A stretch of DNA of 64,000 nt from Comamonas testosteroni TK102 (GTDB lineage: Bacteria > Pseudomonadota > Gammaproteobacteria > Burkholderiales > Burkholderiaceae_C), in contig NZ_CP006704.1 in the NCBI RefSeq assembly GCF_000739375.1, forward strand, positions 3,410,001 to 3,474,000, given 5' to 3'. Position 1 is the stretch's first letter, and every line of letters begins with the position of its first letter. The position numbers were made by a program, and so were the translations under genes. The notes beneath the pieces were generated by a model. It was not told the DNA's origin and did not search any database. It was given only the letters and a program-made list of their open reading frames with translations. This document shows positions 52,903 to 61,566 of this stretch, piece after piece.

Positions 52903-54099
52903 ATGTCTCTGTTTACCGCCGTCGAAATGGCCCCCCGCGACCCCATCCTGGGTCTGAACGAGCAATTTGCTGCTGACGCAAACCCCAACAAAGTGAATCT
53001 GGGCGTGGGCGTGTACTTCGACGACAACGGCAAGCTGCCCTTGCTGGAGTGCGTGCAGGCCGCCGAGAAGGCCATGATGGAAAAGCCCACCGCCCGTGGC
53101 TACCTGCCTATCGACGGTATCGCCGCCTATGACAACGGCGTCAAGGCCCTGGTGTTCGGTGCCGAGTCCGACGTGGTCAAGTCCGGCCGCGTGGCCACCG
53201 TGCAAGCCATCGGCGGTACCGGCGGTCTGAAGATCGGCGCCGACTTCCTGAAGAAGCTCAACCCCAACGCCAAGGTCCTGATCTCCAACCCCAGCTGGGA
53301 AAACCACAAGGCCATCTTCACCAACGCAGGTTTTGAAGTCGGCTCCTACGCTTACTACGATGCAGCGACCCGCTCCATCGACTTCGCCGGCATGCTGGCC
53401 GACCTGAACGCTGCCGCCGCCGGCACCGTGGTCGTGCTGCACGCCTGCTGCCACAACCCCACCGGCTACGACATCACTGCCGCTCAGTGGGATGAAGTGA
53501 TTGCCGTCGTCAAGGCCAAGGGCCTGATCCCCTTCCTGGACATGGCCTACCAGGGCTTTGGCCACGGCATCGCCGAAGACGGCGCCGTGATCGGCAAGTT
53601 TGTGGCCGCCGGCCTGGACATCTTTGTCTCGACTTCCTTCTCCAAGAGCTTCAGCCTGTACGGCGAGCGCGTGGGCGCCCTGTCCGTGGTGGCCTCCGAC
53701 AAGGACGAGGCCGCTCGCGTGCTGTCGCAGCTGAAGATCGTCATCCGCACCAACTACTCCAACCCTCCCACCCATGGCGGCGCCGTCGTGGCTGCGGTGC
53801 TGAACAACCCCGAGCTGCACGCTCTGTGGGAAAAGGAACTGGGCGAGATGCGCGTGCGCATCAAGGCCATGCGCCAGAAGCTGGTTGACGGTCTGAAGGC
53901 TGCCGGCGTGCAGCAAGACATGTCCTTCATCACCACCCAGATCGGCATGTTCTCGTACTCCGGCCTGTCCAAGGACCAGATGGTGCGCCTGCGCTCCGAA
54001 TTCGGCGTCTACGGCACCGATACCGGCCGCATGTGCGTGGCTGCGCTGAACAGCAAGAACATCGACTATGTCTGCAAGGCCATCGCCGCCGTGATCTAA
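52903..54099 (+). CDS. Aromatic/aspartate amino acid aminotransferase (class I)
   Basis: A 398-residue PLP enzyme. PLP Lys in STSFSKSFSLYGERVGA; ACCHNPTGYDIT and FLDMAYQGFGHGI are Asp/TyrB-family marks; the C-terminal GMFSYSGLSKDQM and substrate Arg in DTGRMCVAAL bind the alpha-carboxylate. It moves amino groups between glutamate and aspartate or aromatic amino acids. Divergent from uvrB; followed by a strong terminator. Confidence 0.93.
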   Translation: MSLFTAVEMAPRDPILGLNEQFAADANPNKVNLGVGVYFDDNGKLPLLECVQAAEKAMMEKPTARGYLPIDGIAAYDNGVKALVFGAESDVVKSGRVATVQAIGGTGGLKIGADFLKKLNPNAKVLISNPSWENHKAIFTNAGFEVGSYAYYDAATRSIDFAGMLADLNAAAAGTVVVLHACCHNPTGYDITAAQWDEVIAVVKAKGLIPFLDMAYQGFGHGIAEDGAVIGKFVAAGLDIFVSTSFSKSFSLYGERVGALSVVASDKDEAARVLSQLKIVIRTNYSNPPTHGGAVVAAVLNNPELHALWEKELGEMRVRIKAMRQKLVDGLKAAGVQQDMSFITTQIGMFSYSGLSKDQMVRLRSEFGVYGTDTGRMCVAALNSKNIDYVCKAIAAVI

Positions 54100-54130
54100 G
54101 CGCGCGATGCAGGGCCTGGTCCCTGAAAGC

Positions 54131-54168
54131 AAAAGAGCAACGGACTTTTAGTCCCTTGCTCTTTTTTT
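54131..54168 (+). terminator. Intrinsic terminator of the aminotransferase gene
   Basis: Stem AAAAGAGCAA / TTGCTCTTTT enclosing an inner GGACTTTTAGTCC hairpin, followed by T residues; 32 bases after the stop. Confidence 0.88.
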
Positions 54169-54206
54169 ATGGCCGCTTCGGTGCCAGCTTCAGTGCCCGA
54201 TCAATA

Positions 54207-54294
54207 TTTGATAGCTGCTAGTGATTTATCCATATAGTTTTCAGATATAAAAGTATCTAAAACCATTTTAAAAAAAGCGCATCAAGCTATCAAA
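54207..54294. repeat. Inverted-repeat element with TTTGATAGCT / AGCTATCAAA ends
   Basis: Ten-base perfect inverted ends at 54207-54216 and 54285-54294 around AT-rich DNA, next to GCTAGTGATT on the left side. The words resemble the palindrome at 18780 and those near 57767 and 58199. It may be a small mobile or structural element; no gene inside. Confidence 0.55.
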
Positions 54295-54300
54295 ATCATA

Positions 54301-55245
54301 TCAGGCGCTCAATCCCCAGATGGCCGAGCGCATGGACAGCGCCGCATACTGGTAGGCCGTGTTGAACACGCGCGGCGCTTCGCCCTCCTGCACCGCCCCT
54401 GCCGCATACAGCAGGGGCAGATAGTGGTCGTGTGTGGGATGGGCCAGACGGGCCTGCGGGCCCCAGTCCAGGAAGGTGCTCAGATCGGCCAGATTGCCGC
54501 TGTCCAGGCGCTGCTGCACTTCGGTGTCGAACTGAATCGTCCAGTCATAGGCCTGGTTGTCGCTGGCACCGCGCTGCATGGCGCGCAGGTTGTGCACGAC
54601 ATTGCCGCTGCCCACGATCAGCACGCCGCGGTCGCGCAGCGCGCGCAGCTGGCGGCCCATCTCGAAATGCTTTTCGGGCGCCAGTCCATAGGGCATGCTC
54701 AGCTGCATGACGGGAATGCTGGCCTCGGGAAACATGGGCAGCAGCACCGACCAGGTGCCGTGGTCGAAGCCCCATTTCTGGTCCACCAGCAGCGCCGATC
54801 CGTCCAGCGGCGAATGCAGCTCGGCCGCCAGCTGCATGGCCACCTCGGGCGCGCCGGGGGCCGGATATTGCTGATCGAACAGCTCTTGCGGAAAGCCGCC
54901 GAAATCATGAATCGTGCGCGGCTGGGCCATGCCGGTCAGCGCCCAGTCGGACTCGGTCAGCCAGTGGGCCGAGACGCAGAGAATCAGCTGCGGCGCAATG
55001 CCCTTGGCCGTCAGCTCCTGGCCCAGCGCCTTCCAGCTCTGGCGCCAGTGCGTGTCCTCGATCACATTCATGGGGCTGCCATGGCCGAGAAACATCACCG
55101 GCATGCGCGGCGAGGGCTTGAGCTTCTGCAGCAGCTGCTCGGGCAACAGGGAAGAAGAAGTGGAGTTCATGGAAAAAGCCTTCCAGCCCCCGCCGGCGGC
55201 CAGCACGGAGGCTGCGCCCAGGGACAAAAGCGTACGTCTACGCAT
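54301..55245 (-). CDS. Exported DODA-type class III extradiol ring-cleavage dioxygenase
   Basis: A 314-residue protein. Catalytic domain: MFLGHGSPMNVIEDTHWRQ (iron His), VSAHWLTE (iron His), FGGFPQELFDQQYPAPGAPE, WGFDHGTWSVLLPMFPEASI and VGSGNVVHNLRAMQR. This is the LigB-fold 4,5-DOPA dioxygenase family (YgiD). Oddly, an N-terminal Tat-like signal (RRRTLLSLGAASVLAAGGG) precedes it, while most relatives are cytosolic. ATG at 55245 preferred over an upstream TTG (55254). It would cleave a catechol ring; a periplasmic catechol is implied if exported. Confidence 0.85.
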   Translation of the reverse strand: MRRRTLLSLGAASVLAAGGGWKAFSMNSTSSSLLPEQLLQKLKPSPRMPVMFLGHGSPMNVIEDTHWRQSWKALGQELTAKGIAPQLILCVSAHWLTESDWALTGMAQPRTIHDFGGFPQELFDQQYPAPGAPEVAMQLAAELHSPLDGSALLVDQKWGFDHGTWSVLLPMFPEASIPVMQLSMPYGLAPEKHFEMGRQLRALRDRGVLIVGSGNVVHNLRAMQRGASDNQAYDWTIQFDTEVQQRLDSGNLADLSTFLDWGPQARLAHPTHDHYLPLLYAAGAVQEGEAPRVFNTAYQYAALSMRSAIWGLSA

Positions 55246-55261
55246 CTCGGTCAATCGAACA

Positions 55262-55279
55262 CGCCCCTAGGGGCGTTTT
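55262..55279 (+). terminator. Hairpin with T run in the DODA leader
   Basis: CGCCCCTAGGGGCG followed by T7 on the plus strand. No plus-strand gene ends here, so on the minus strand it is a hairpin 16 bases upstream of the DODA start and might affect its translation. No gene is visible in 55280-55500 apart from possible promoter sequence. Confidence 0.4.
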
Positions 55280-55500
55280 TTTACAGATAGGGCAAGCTTG
55301 CCACAGCGCAACAGCGCCTGAAAGCATCGCCAGCGCAACAGACTGTCCTGAAAGTGCCAGCACCAGGGCCCCGCTTGCACTACAACTGCAGTTGCACAAG
55401 CACGACTGGTGCCAATCGGCTCAGGCAAGGGCTTCGCTTCTAGCAAGCCATCCTGATGCACCCTGGTTTGCGCAAGTCCAGACAAGGAATACTCCCACTC

Positions 55501-56391
55501 ATGCCCAGCACCGACATTCAGCCCCTGCAAGGAATTCGCATACTCAGCCTGGCTCTGAACCTGCCCGGCCCCGCCGCCCTGTGGCGCTGCGCCGGCATGG
55601 GAGCCGATTGCCGCAAGCTCGAGCCCCTGGCCCCCGGCGCAGGCCGCAGCGCCGACCCCATGGGCCTCTACTGTCCCGATGCCTACGCGCAGATGCATGA
55701 CAAGGTGCAAACCCTGCAGGCCGATCTCAAGACCGCCGAAGGTCAGGCCAGCCTGCATGCGCAACTGGCGCAAACCGATGTGCTGCTGACCTCGTTCCGT
55801 CCTTCTGCCCTGAGCAAGCTGGGCCTGGGCTGGGAAGCCCTGCAGCAGCGCTACCCGCGACTGTCGCTGGTGCGCGTGGTCGGCAGCGCGGGCGAGCTGG
55901 CCGATGTTCCCGGCCACGACCTCACCTATCAGGCCGAAGCAGGCCTCGTGCACAGCACCGCACTGCCCCCCAGCCTGTTTGCCGATATGGCGGGGGCGCT
56001 GATGGCCAGCGAGGCCGTGCTCCAGGCCGTGCTGGTCAGCAGCCGCAGCGGACGCGGCATCCTGCGCGAAGTCGGACTGGCCCAGGCCGCGCAATGGCTG
56101 GCCCTGCCCTGGCACTGGGGCCTGACCCAGCCCGCGGGCGATGTCGGCGGCGCCCATGCGGGCTACCGCATCTACCCCTGCGCCGACGGCATCGTGGCCG
56201 TGGCCGCGCTGGAGCCTCACTTTGCCCAGCGCCTGAGCGAAGCGGCGGACCTGCTGCTCAGCCACCCAACCGATATGCGCAAGCCCGAGATCCATCAGGG
56301 CGTGGCCCGGTTTCTGGCCGCGCGCAGCTGTGCTGAGCTGATGCAGCTGGCCCAGGACAGGGATATTCCCCTGCACGCCCTGCCCGCCTAG
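55501..56391 (+). CDS. CaiB/BaiF (family III) CoA-transferase, short form
   Basis: A 296-residue protein. N-terminal PLQGIRILSLALNLPGPAALW and LLTSFRPSALSKLGLGWEALQQ are family III; the catalytic Asp is in VPGHDLTYQAEAG. At under 300 residues it lacks the usual C-terminal part (380-430 residues), similar to short racemase-like members. It would move CoA between acids or racemise a 2-methylacyl-CoA. Start at MPSTDIQ preferred; an earlier GTG/ATG extends 15 residues. Confidence 0.75.
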   Translation: MPSTDIQPLQGIRILSLALNLPGPAALWRCAGMGADCRKLEPLAPGAGRSADPMGLYCPDAYAQMHDKVQTLQADLKTAEGQASLHAQLAQTDVLLTSFRPSALSKLGLGWEALQQRYPRLSLVRVVGSAGELADVPGHDLTYQAEAGLVHSTALPPSLFADMAGALMASEAVLQAVLVSSRSGRGILREVGLAQAAQWLALPWHWGLTQPAGDVGGAHAGYRIYPCADGIVAVAALEPHFAQRLSEAADLLLSHPTDMRKPEIHQGVARFLAARSCAELMQLAQDRDIPLHALPA

Positions 56392-56427
56392 GCCGCCCGA
56401 GCCCGCCAGCGCAATCTGCAACCGGCC

Positions 56428-57450
56428 TCAGGCCGGGCGTTTTTCAAACGCGTATTTCTCGGTATCCACCTCGCCCTGGCCTTGCAGTGCATAGCGATCA
56501 CCGGCAATGGCTTCGGGCTTGAAGATGTCATCGAGCTCGGCCAGCAGCTCGGCACCAAGCTTGACGCTGCCGCCGCGAATGTCTTCGTGCAGATGCTCCA
56601 CGCTGGTGGTGCCGGGCAAGGCAATCACATGCTCACCCTGGTGCAGCACCCAGGCGATGGCCAGCTCGGCCAGCGTGCAGCCGGCCTTTTCCGCCACGGC
56701 CTGCATGGGCGCCAGCAGGCGCAGATTCTGCGCATAGGCCTCGCCGGCAAAGCGCGGCATGGAGGCGCGGATATCGCCCTTGACCAGGTTGTCCACCTGC
56801 TGCAGCTTGCCGCTGAAGAAGGCGCGGCCCATGGGGCTGAAGGCCACATAGGCAATGCCCAGTTCCTTGCAGGCGGCGAGCGTGCCCAGCTCCGCGTTGC
56901 GCGACCACAGCGAATATTCGCTTTGCAGCGCGGCAATCGGGTGCTCCTTGTGCGCGCGGCGCAGCGCATCGGTCCCCACTTCCGACAGGCCCAGAGCGCG
57001 AACCTTGCCCTCTTCCTTCAGGCGTGCCATCTCGCCCACCGACTCCTCGATGGGCACGTTCCTGTCCCAGCGATGCAGATAGTAGAGATCGATCACATCG
57101 GTGCCCAGACGCTTGAGACTGTCTTCGCAGTTCTGGCGCAGGGTTTTGGGACGACCGTCGATGACGCGGCGCATCACGCCGTCTTCGCCGCGCACGCCGG
57201 CCATGCCGCATTTGCTGGCCAGGGTGATGTGGTTGCGGTGAGGCTTGAGCACAGGGCCGATCAGCGATTCGCTGGCGCCAAAGCCATAGAGAGCAGCGGT
57301 GTCGAACAGCGTCACGCCCGCATCCAGCGCCGCATGCAGCACGGCGTGCGACTGCTCGGTGGAGACGGGGTTGCCGTAGGCATGGCAGAAATTCATGCAA
57401 CCCAGTGCGACACTGGCCACGCTGAATGGGCCGATTTTGCGGTTTTCCAT
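56428..57450 (-). CDS. Aldo/keto reductase
   Basis: A 340-residue (beta/alpha)8 NADPH enzyme. Catalytic tetrad: Asp and Tyr in TLFDTAALYGFGASE, Lys in HITLASKCGM, His in DLYYLHRWDRNV. C-terminal GTTSVEHLHEDI contributes to cofactor binding. Reduces an aldehyde or ketone; substrate unknown. The gene ends 37 bases after the convergent CoA-transferase stop. Confidence 0.9.
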   Translation of the reverse strand: MENRKIGPFSVASVALGCMNFCHAYGNPVSTEQSHAVLHAALDAGVTLFDTAALYGFGASESLIGPVLKPHRNHITLASKCGMAGVRGEDGVMRRVIDGRPKTLRQNCEDSLKRLGTDVIDLYYLHRWDRNVPIEESVGEMARLKEEGKVRALGLSEVGTDALRRAHKEHPIAALQSEYSLWSRNAELGTLAACKELGIAYVAFSPMGRAFFSGKLQQVDNLVKGDIRASMPRFAGEAYAQNLRLLAPMQAVAEKAGCTLAELAIAWVLHQGEHVIALPGTTSVEHLHEDIRGGSVKLGAELLAELDDIFKPEAIAGDRYALQGQGEVDTEKYAFEKRPA

Positions 57451-57519
57451 TAACTTTCCTTAAGCATCCAAAGGCCTCCAACCGAACCAAGCGCGGGCGC
57501 AGGCCGCTATACAAGCTGG

Positions 57520-58850
57520 AGCAATATTATTCCAGCTCTGCCTTGTCGCCAGCGACAGGGCCCGGGTTTCGCCCCGGCAGGCGACTTGCTTTCTGACACG
57601 CCGATATGCCGGACCACCGGGAAGTCAGCAAAGAACGCTTTCAGACTAGGCGTCCCCGACCGTCCGCGTCCCTGCGCTTCGCTACGGGCAAACCTGCGTC
57701 ACGGGGGGTGCGGGTGGCCTGCAAGAGTTATGACGAAATCGACCTCAAACGCCTATCCAGAAAGCGATAGCAGCTATCAAAAAGAAGCTATCCCGTATCC
57801 GGTATCGCCCCTTGTGCCCGCGCCTGCGGCGGCAATCTCTTGCGGTACGCGGCTGCACCGCAGAGTGCAGACGCATCGTGCTCTGACTTGCGGCCGCTTG
57901 TCTGAGCGAAGCGTGCACAGCACGCGCAGCGAGTTGGGCCGCACAGCCACAAGAGTTTGACGACGCAGGTTGCCCCGTAGCTCAGCGAAGGGGTCGAGGG
58001 CAGCAGGGCCGGCTCTTTGCCTACTTTCTGGTGGTCCGGCACACCGGCAGCAGAAAGTAGGTCGACAAGGCGGGCCGAAACCCGCCCTCTGTCAGTGAAT
58101 CAAGCAGGTCATGTGCCTCGCTCACCAGTTCCTGCTATCGGAGATAGCAATAGAAGTTTCAAACCTAATCAGGCTCTAGCCCAATTGCAGAAAGCGCAAG
58201 CAGCTATCAAAAAAAATTGCCTTGCCGCTAGCGACAGAGGCCTTGCTGGCCGCGCCGGGTCTCGCCCCGGCTGGCGACTCACTTTCTGACGCGTCAGAAA
58301 GTAAGCAAAGAGCGCTTCCCGACCGTCTGCGTCCCTGCGCTTCGCTACGGGCAAACCTGCACCACGCCATTCAGGCTGCGTGCCGCCCAACTCGCTGCGC
58401 GGCATAGCCGCTACGCTCAAACAGACGGCGGCAAGTCAGAGCACGAGGCAACGCTGTCCTGCGGCAGCGTTGCGCGCAGCCCGAACCGCGTGCCGCAGGC
58501 GCTGACACACGGGTGAACTCATGCTGCCAGCAAGAGTTATGGCGAAATCAATCTCAAATGCCCATCCAGAAAGCGATAACAGCCATCAAAAAGACAAAGA
58601 AGCTCTGGTATTGCCCCTTGTGCCCACGCCTGCGACGGCAAGCTCTTGGGGCTTAGGTTACCCCGTAGCGCAGCGAAGGAGTCGTGGCAGTAGGGACCGG
58701 CTCTTTGCCTGCTTTCTGGTGGTCCGGCACACCGGCGCAAGAGAGTAGGTCGGCTGGCGGGCCTAGACCCGCCGGGGCCGCCCAGCCCTCTGCAAATCAA
58801 TAAAGCAGTTCGTTTGCCCAGCGCACCTTCTACTGCCATCAGGCCGACGG
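57520..58850. repeat. Non-coding block with a duplicated mosaic repeat
   Basis: Two diverged copies of a roughly 600-base unit, about 57540-58160 and 58200-58840, share the same word order: GCGACAG...CGCCCCGG...GGCGAC...TTTCTGAC, CCCTGCGCTTCGCTACGGGC, CCAGAAAGCGATA, CTTGTGCCC, GCAGCGAAGG-GTCG, and TGGTGGTCCGGCACACCGGC. The second has the palindrome TTTCTGACGCGTCAGAAA (58282-58299). Open frames are short and lack family features. No gene or tRNA was recognised; the block is probably built by repeat spread and duplication. Confidence 0.7.
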
Positions 58851-58904
58851 AGACTCGTTGCTCATCAAGCAAGTCTTCATGCCCACGAGGTCCCGTTGGT
58901 TGAC

Positions 58905-59852
58905 TCAGCGGGCTCTCGTTGTGAGCAGCGCGGCAAAGCGCTCGATGCTGTGCGTGATGACAGCCTGCGCGCCGGGCGACCAGCGACCCATGTCGAAGAA
59001 ACCGTGGATCATGCCCGCACCTTCAATCAGCTCGGCCTGCCCGCCCGCAGCACGCAGCGCCTCGGCATAGGCCGCGCCCTGATCACGCAGCGGATCGAAC
59101 TCGGCATTCACGATCACGGCGGACGGCAGGTTTGCCAGGCTCTTGGCCTGCAGCGGTGCCAGGCGCGGATCCAGCGCATCGGGGGAGGTGCCGGCGTAAT
59201 GGTTGTAGAACCAGGCCATGGTCTCGGCCTCCAGGAAATAGCCCTTGGCGTTCTGCTCGGCGCTGGCGTACTCGGCGGCGGCGTGGTCTACCGCGGGGTA
59301 GATGAGGAATTGCGCAGCCAGGGCAATGCCCGCATCGCGCAGCTGCTGCGTCACCACGGCGCAAAAGTTGCCGCCGGCGCTATCGCCGGCCACGGCCACG
59401 GTGGCGCTGCCCCCCAGCGCATGCGCATTGGCGACCACCCATCGGGCGGCAGCTACGGCATCCTCTATGCCTGCGGGGAAGGGATGCTCGGGGGCAAGCC
59501 GGTAGTCCACCGACACCACCACGGCCTGCGCGCCACGGCAGATCTCGCGGCAGATATTGTCATGCGTGTCCAGGTTGCCGATGACATAGCCTCCGCCGTG
59601 GAAATAGGCCACGGTGGGAAAAGGCCCTGCGCCTTCGGGCCTGTAGATGCGCGCGGCCACTGGGCCTGCACCGCCGGGCACGGTCGTGTCCTGCACGCTG
59701 GCCACGGGCACGATCTGCTCGGGCGTGAGCGAGCCACGGGTCAGCGCCAGATAGCCGGCACGGCCCTCTTCGGGCGTGCCTTCGGCGGTGGATTTCCTGT
59801 TGGCAGCGGCCAGTTGCTGCAGGACGCCGGCCAGATGGGGATCGAGAGCCAT
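58905..59852 (-). CDS. Alpha/beta hydrolase, HSL-family esterase
   Basis: A 315-residue enzyme: oxyanion HGGGYVIGNLDTHDNICREI, nucleophile VAGDSAGGNFCAVV, Asp in NAEFDPLRDQGAA and His in GAGMIHGFFDMG. Downstream of a Baeyer-Villiger-type monooxygenase (53 bases away, same strand), it probably hydrolyses the ester that enzyme makes from a ketone. Start follows AGGAGACTACAAGC. Confidence 0.9.
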   Translation of the reverse strand: MALDPHLAGVLQQLAAANRKSTAEGTPEEGRAGYLALTRGSLTPEQIVPVASVQDTTVPGGAGPVAARIYRPEGAGPFPTVAYFHGGGYVIGNLDTHDNICREICRGAQAVVVSVDYRLAPEHPFPAGIEDAVAAARWVVANAHALGGSATVAVAGDSAGGNFCAVVTQQLRDAGIALAAQFLIYPAVDHAAAEYASAEQNAKGYFLEAETMAWFYNHYAGTSPDALDPRLAPLQAKSLANLPSAVIVNAEFDPLRDQGAAYAEALRAAGGQAELIEGAGMIHGFFDMGRWSPGAQAVITHSIERFAALLTTRAR

Positions 59853-59905
59853 GCTTGTAGTCTCCTGTCGTTACAAAGAGTGAGGGAACGGATACGGGGG
59901 CGGAC

Positions 59906-61366
59906 CTAGCGATAGGCCAAGGCATCGTCCTGCAGCGATGCGGCAGGCAGAACCACGCGCTCTTCGGCGTACTCCAGGTCATGCCTCCAGGGCTGGCGGT
60001 CGCCCTGGCCGAACATGGCATCCTGCGCACGCAGCACATAGCCGGCGTTGAAGTTGTCGGCCTCTATCCATGACAGGCGCTGCATGCCGGCATCGGCTGC
60101 CGCCACGGTGGGCCGTACCTCGGCATGGCCTTGCTCGCTCATATGGGCAAGCAGGCGGCACACCCAGTCGCACACCAGGTCGCAGCGCAGCGTCCAGCTG
60201 GAGCGGAAGTAGCCCTGGGTGTAGGCCATATTGGGCAAGCCCTCGATCATCACGCCGCGGTAGGAGATGCGCTCGCGAAAATCCACCGGCGCGTCATCCA
60301 CGCTGAACGCGATGCCGCCGAACAGCTTGAGATTGAAGCCCGTGGCAGTAACGATGATGTCGGCGTCCAGATGCCCGCCGCCGGTCAGCTGTATGCCGCT
60401 GCCATCGAAGCGCTCTATGGTGTCCGTCACCACCGAGGCCTTGCCTTCTCGCATGCTCTGGAAGAAGTCGCCGTTGGGCACCACGGCAATGCGCTGCTGC
60501 CAGGGGCGGTAGCCGGGGTTGAAGTGCCTATCGATGTCGAAGCCCTCTGGCAGATGGGAGCGGATCTCGCCAAGCAGGAAGGCGCGCATCGCTTCGGGGT
60601 GCTGCCTGGAGGTCTGCACGATCTCGTCAGTGCGCGCGATAAAGGCGCGGCGCATGATCTCGTGGTACCAGTCCTCGGGCAGATTCAGAGGCTTGAGCAG
60701 CGGCACCAGCGGATGCTCGGACGCGGGCAGGAAAAAGGTGGGCGAGCGCTGCAGCATGGTCACATGGCCCGCATCCGGTGCCAGGCTGGGGATCAGCGTG
60801 GCCGCCGTGGCACCCGAGCCTATGACCACGATGCGCTTGCCCTCGTAATCCAGCTCCTGCGGCCAGTGCTGCGGGTGAATGACCTGGCCCTTGAAGTCCT
60901 TGAGCGTCGGCCACTCGGGCACATAGCCCCGGCCGTGGTCGTAATAGCCGGCGCAGACCCAGAGAAAACCGGTGGTGAAGGTCTGCACCTCGTCCGAGCC
61001 GCTGTGAGTGACTTCCAGCGTCCAGCGCCTGTCCTCGGACGACCAGCGGGCCGACTGTACCTTGTGGCCGTAGCGGATCAGCGGGGCCAGACCGTTCTCC
61101 TCAATGGTCTCGGCCAAGTAGTGGCGAATCTCGTCCGCCGTGGCAATGGCATTGCCCGTCCAGGGCTTGAAGCCATAGCCATAGGTGAACAGGTCGCTGT
61201 CCGAGCGCGCCCCCGGGTAGCGGTGCGTCCACCAGGTGCCGCCGAAGCCGTCCATGGCTTCGAGGATGGCGAGGCTGCGGTCCGCGAACTGCTCACGCAG
61301 ATGACGCGCCGCACCAATGCCGGAAATACCGGCGCCGATGATGAGAAAGTCGAAATGCTGTGCCAT
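59906..61366 (-). CDS. Flavin-containing monooxygenase, Baeyer-Villiger type
   Basis: A 486-residue flavoenzyme: FAD site IIGAGISGIGAARHL, type I BVMO fingerprint FKGQVIHPQHWP (F-x-G-x3-H-x3-W-P), and NADPH site VVIGSGATAATLIPSLA. It would insert oxygen next to a ketone carbonyl to make an ester or lactone, using NADPH and O2. First of a pair with an esterase; the AraC-type gene is divergent. Substrate unknown (aliphatic or cyclic ketone). Confidence 0.9.
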   Translation of the reverse strand: MAQHFDFLIIGAGISGIGAARHLREQFADRSLAILEAMDGFGGTWWTHRYPGARSDSDLFTYGYGFKPWTGNAIATADEIRHYLAETIEENGLAPLIRYGHKVQSARWSSEDRRWTLEVTHSGSDEVQTFTTGFLWVCAGYYDHGRGYVPEWPTLKDFKGQVIHPQHWPQELDYEGKRIVVIGSGATAATLIPSLAPDAGHVTMLQRSPTFFLPASEHPLVPLLKPLNLPEDWYHEIMRRAFIARTDEIVQTSRQHPEAMRAFLLGEIRSHLPEGFDIDRHFNPGYRPWQQRIAVVPNGDFFQSMREGKASVVTDTIERFDGSGIQLTGGGHLDADIIVTATGFNLKLFGGIAFSVDDAPVDFRERISYRGVMIEGLPNMAYTQGYFRSSWTLRCDLVCDWVCRLLAHMSEQGHAEVRPTVAAADAGMQRLSWIEADNFNAGYVLRAQDAMFGQGDRQPWRHDLEYAEERVVLPAASLQDDALAYR

Positions 61367-61566
61367 ACCGGGTGTCTCCTGCTTGTCTGCTGGTGCGTGA
61401 GCCGACAGGAATGTGCAGGGATCGCGGCCTTGAGGTGAAGCTCCTGCCTAGACCTGATTTGCGTCAACCGTGTCTGTCACGCAGACATGCTAGGTCTAGC
61501 CCTCTGGCAAAACTTGTGTTTGCGCGACAGGATTTTGATGTTGAACGACATGCAGTACATACCCCG

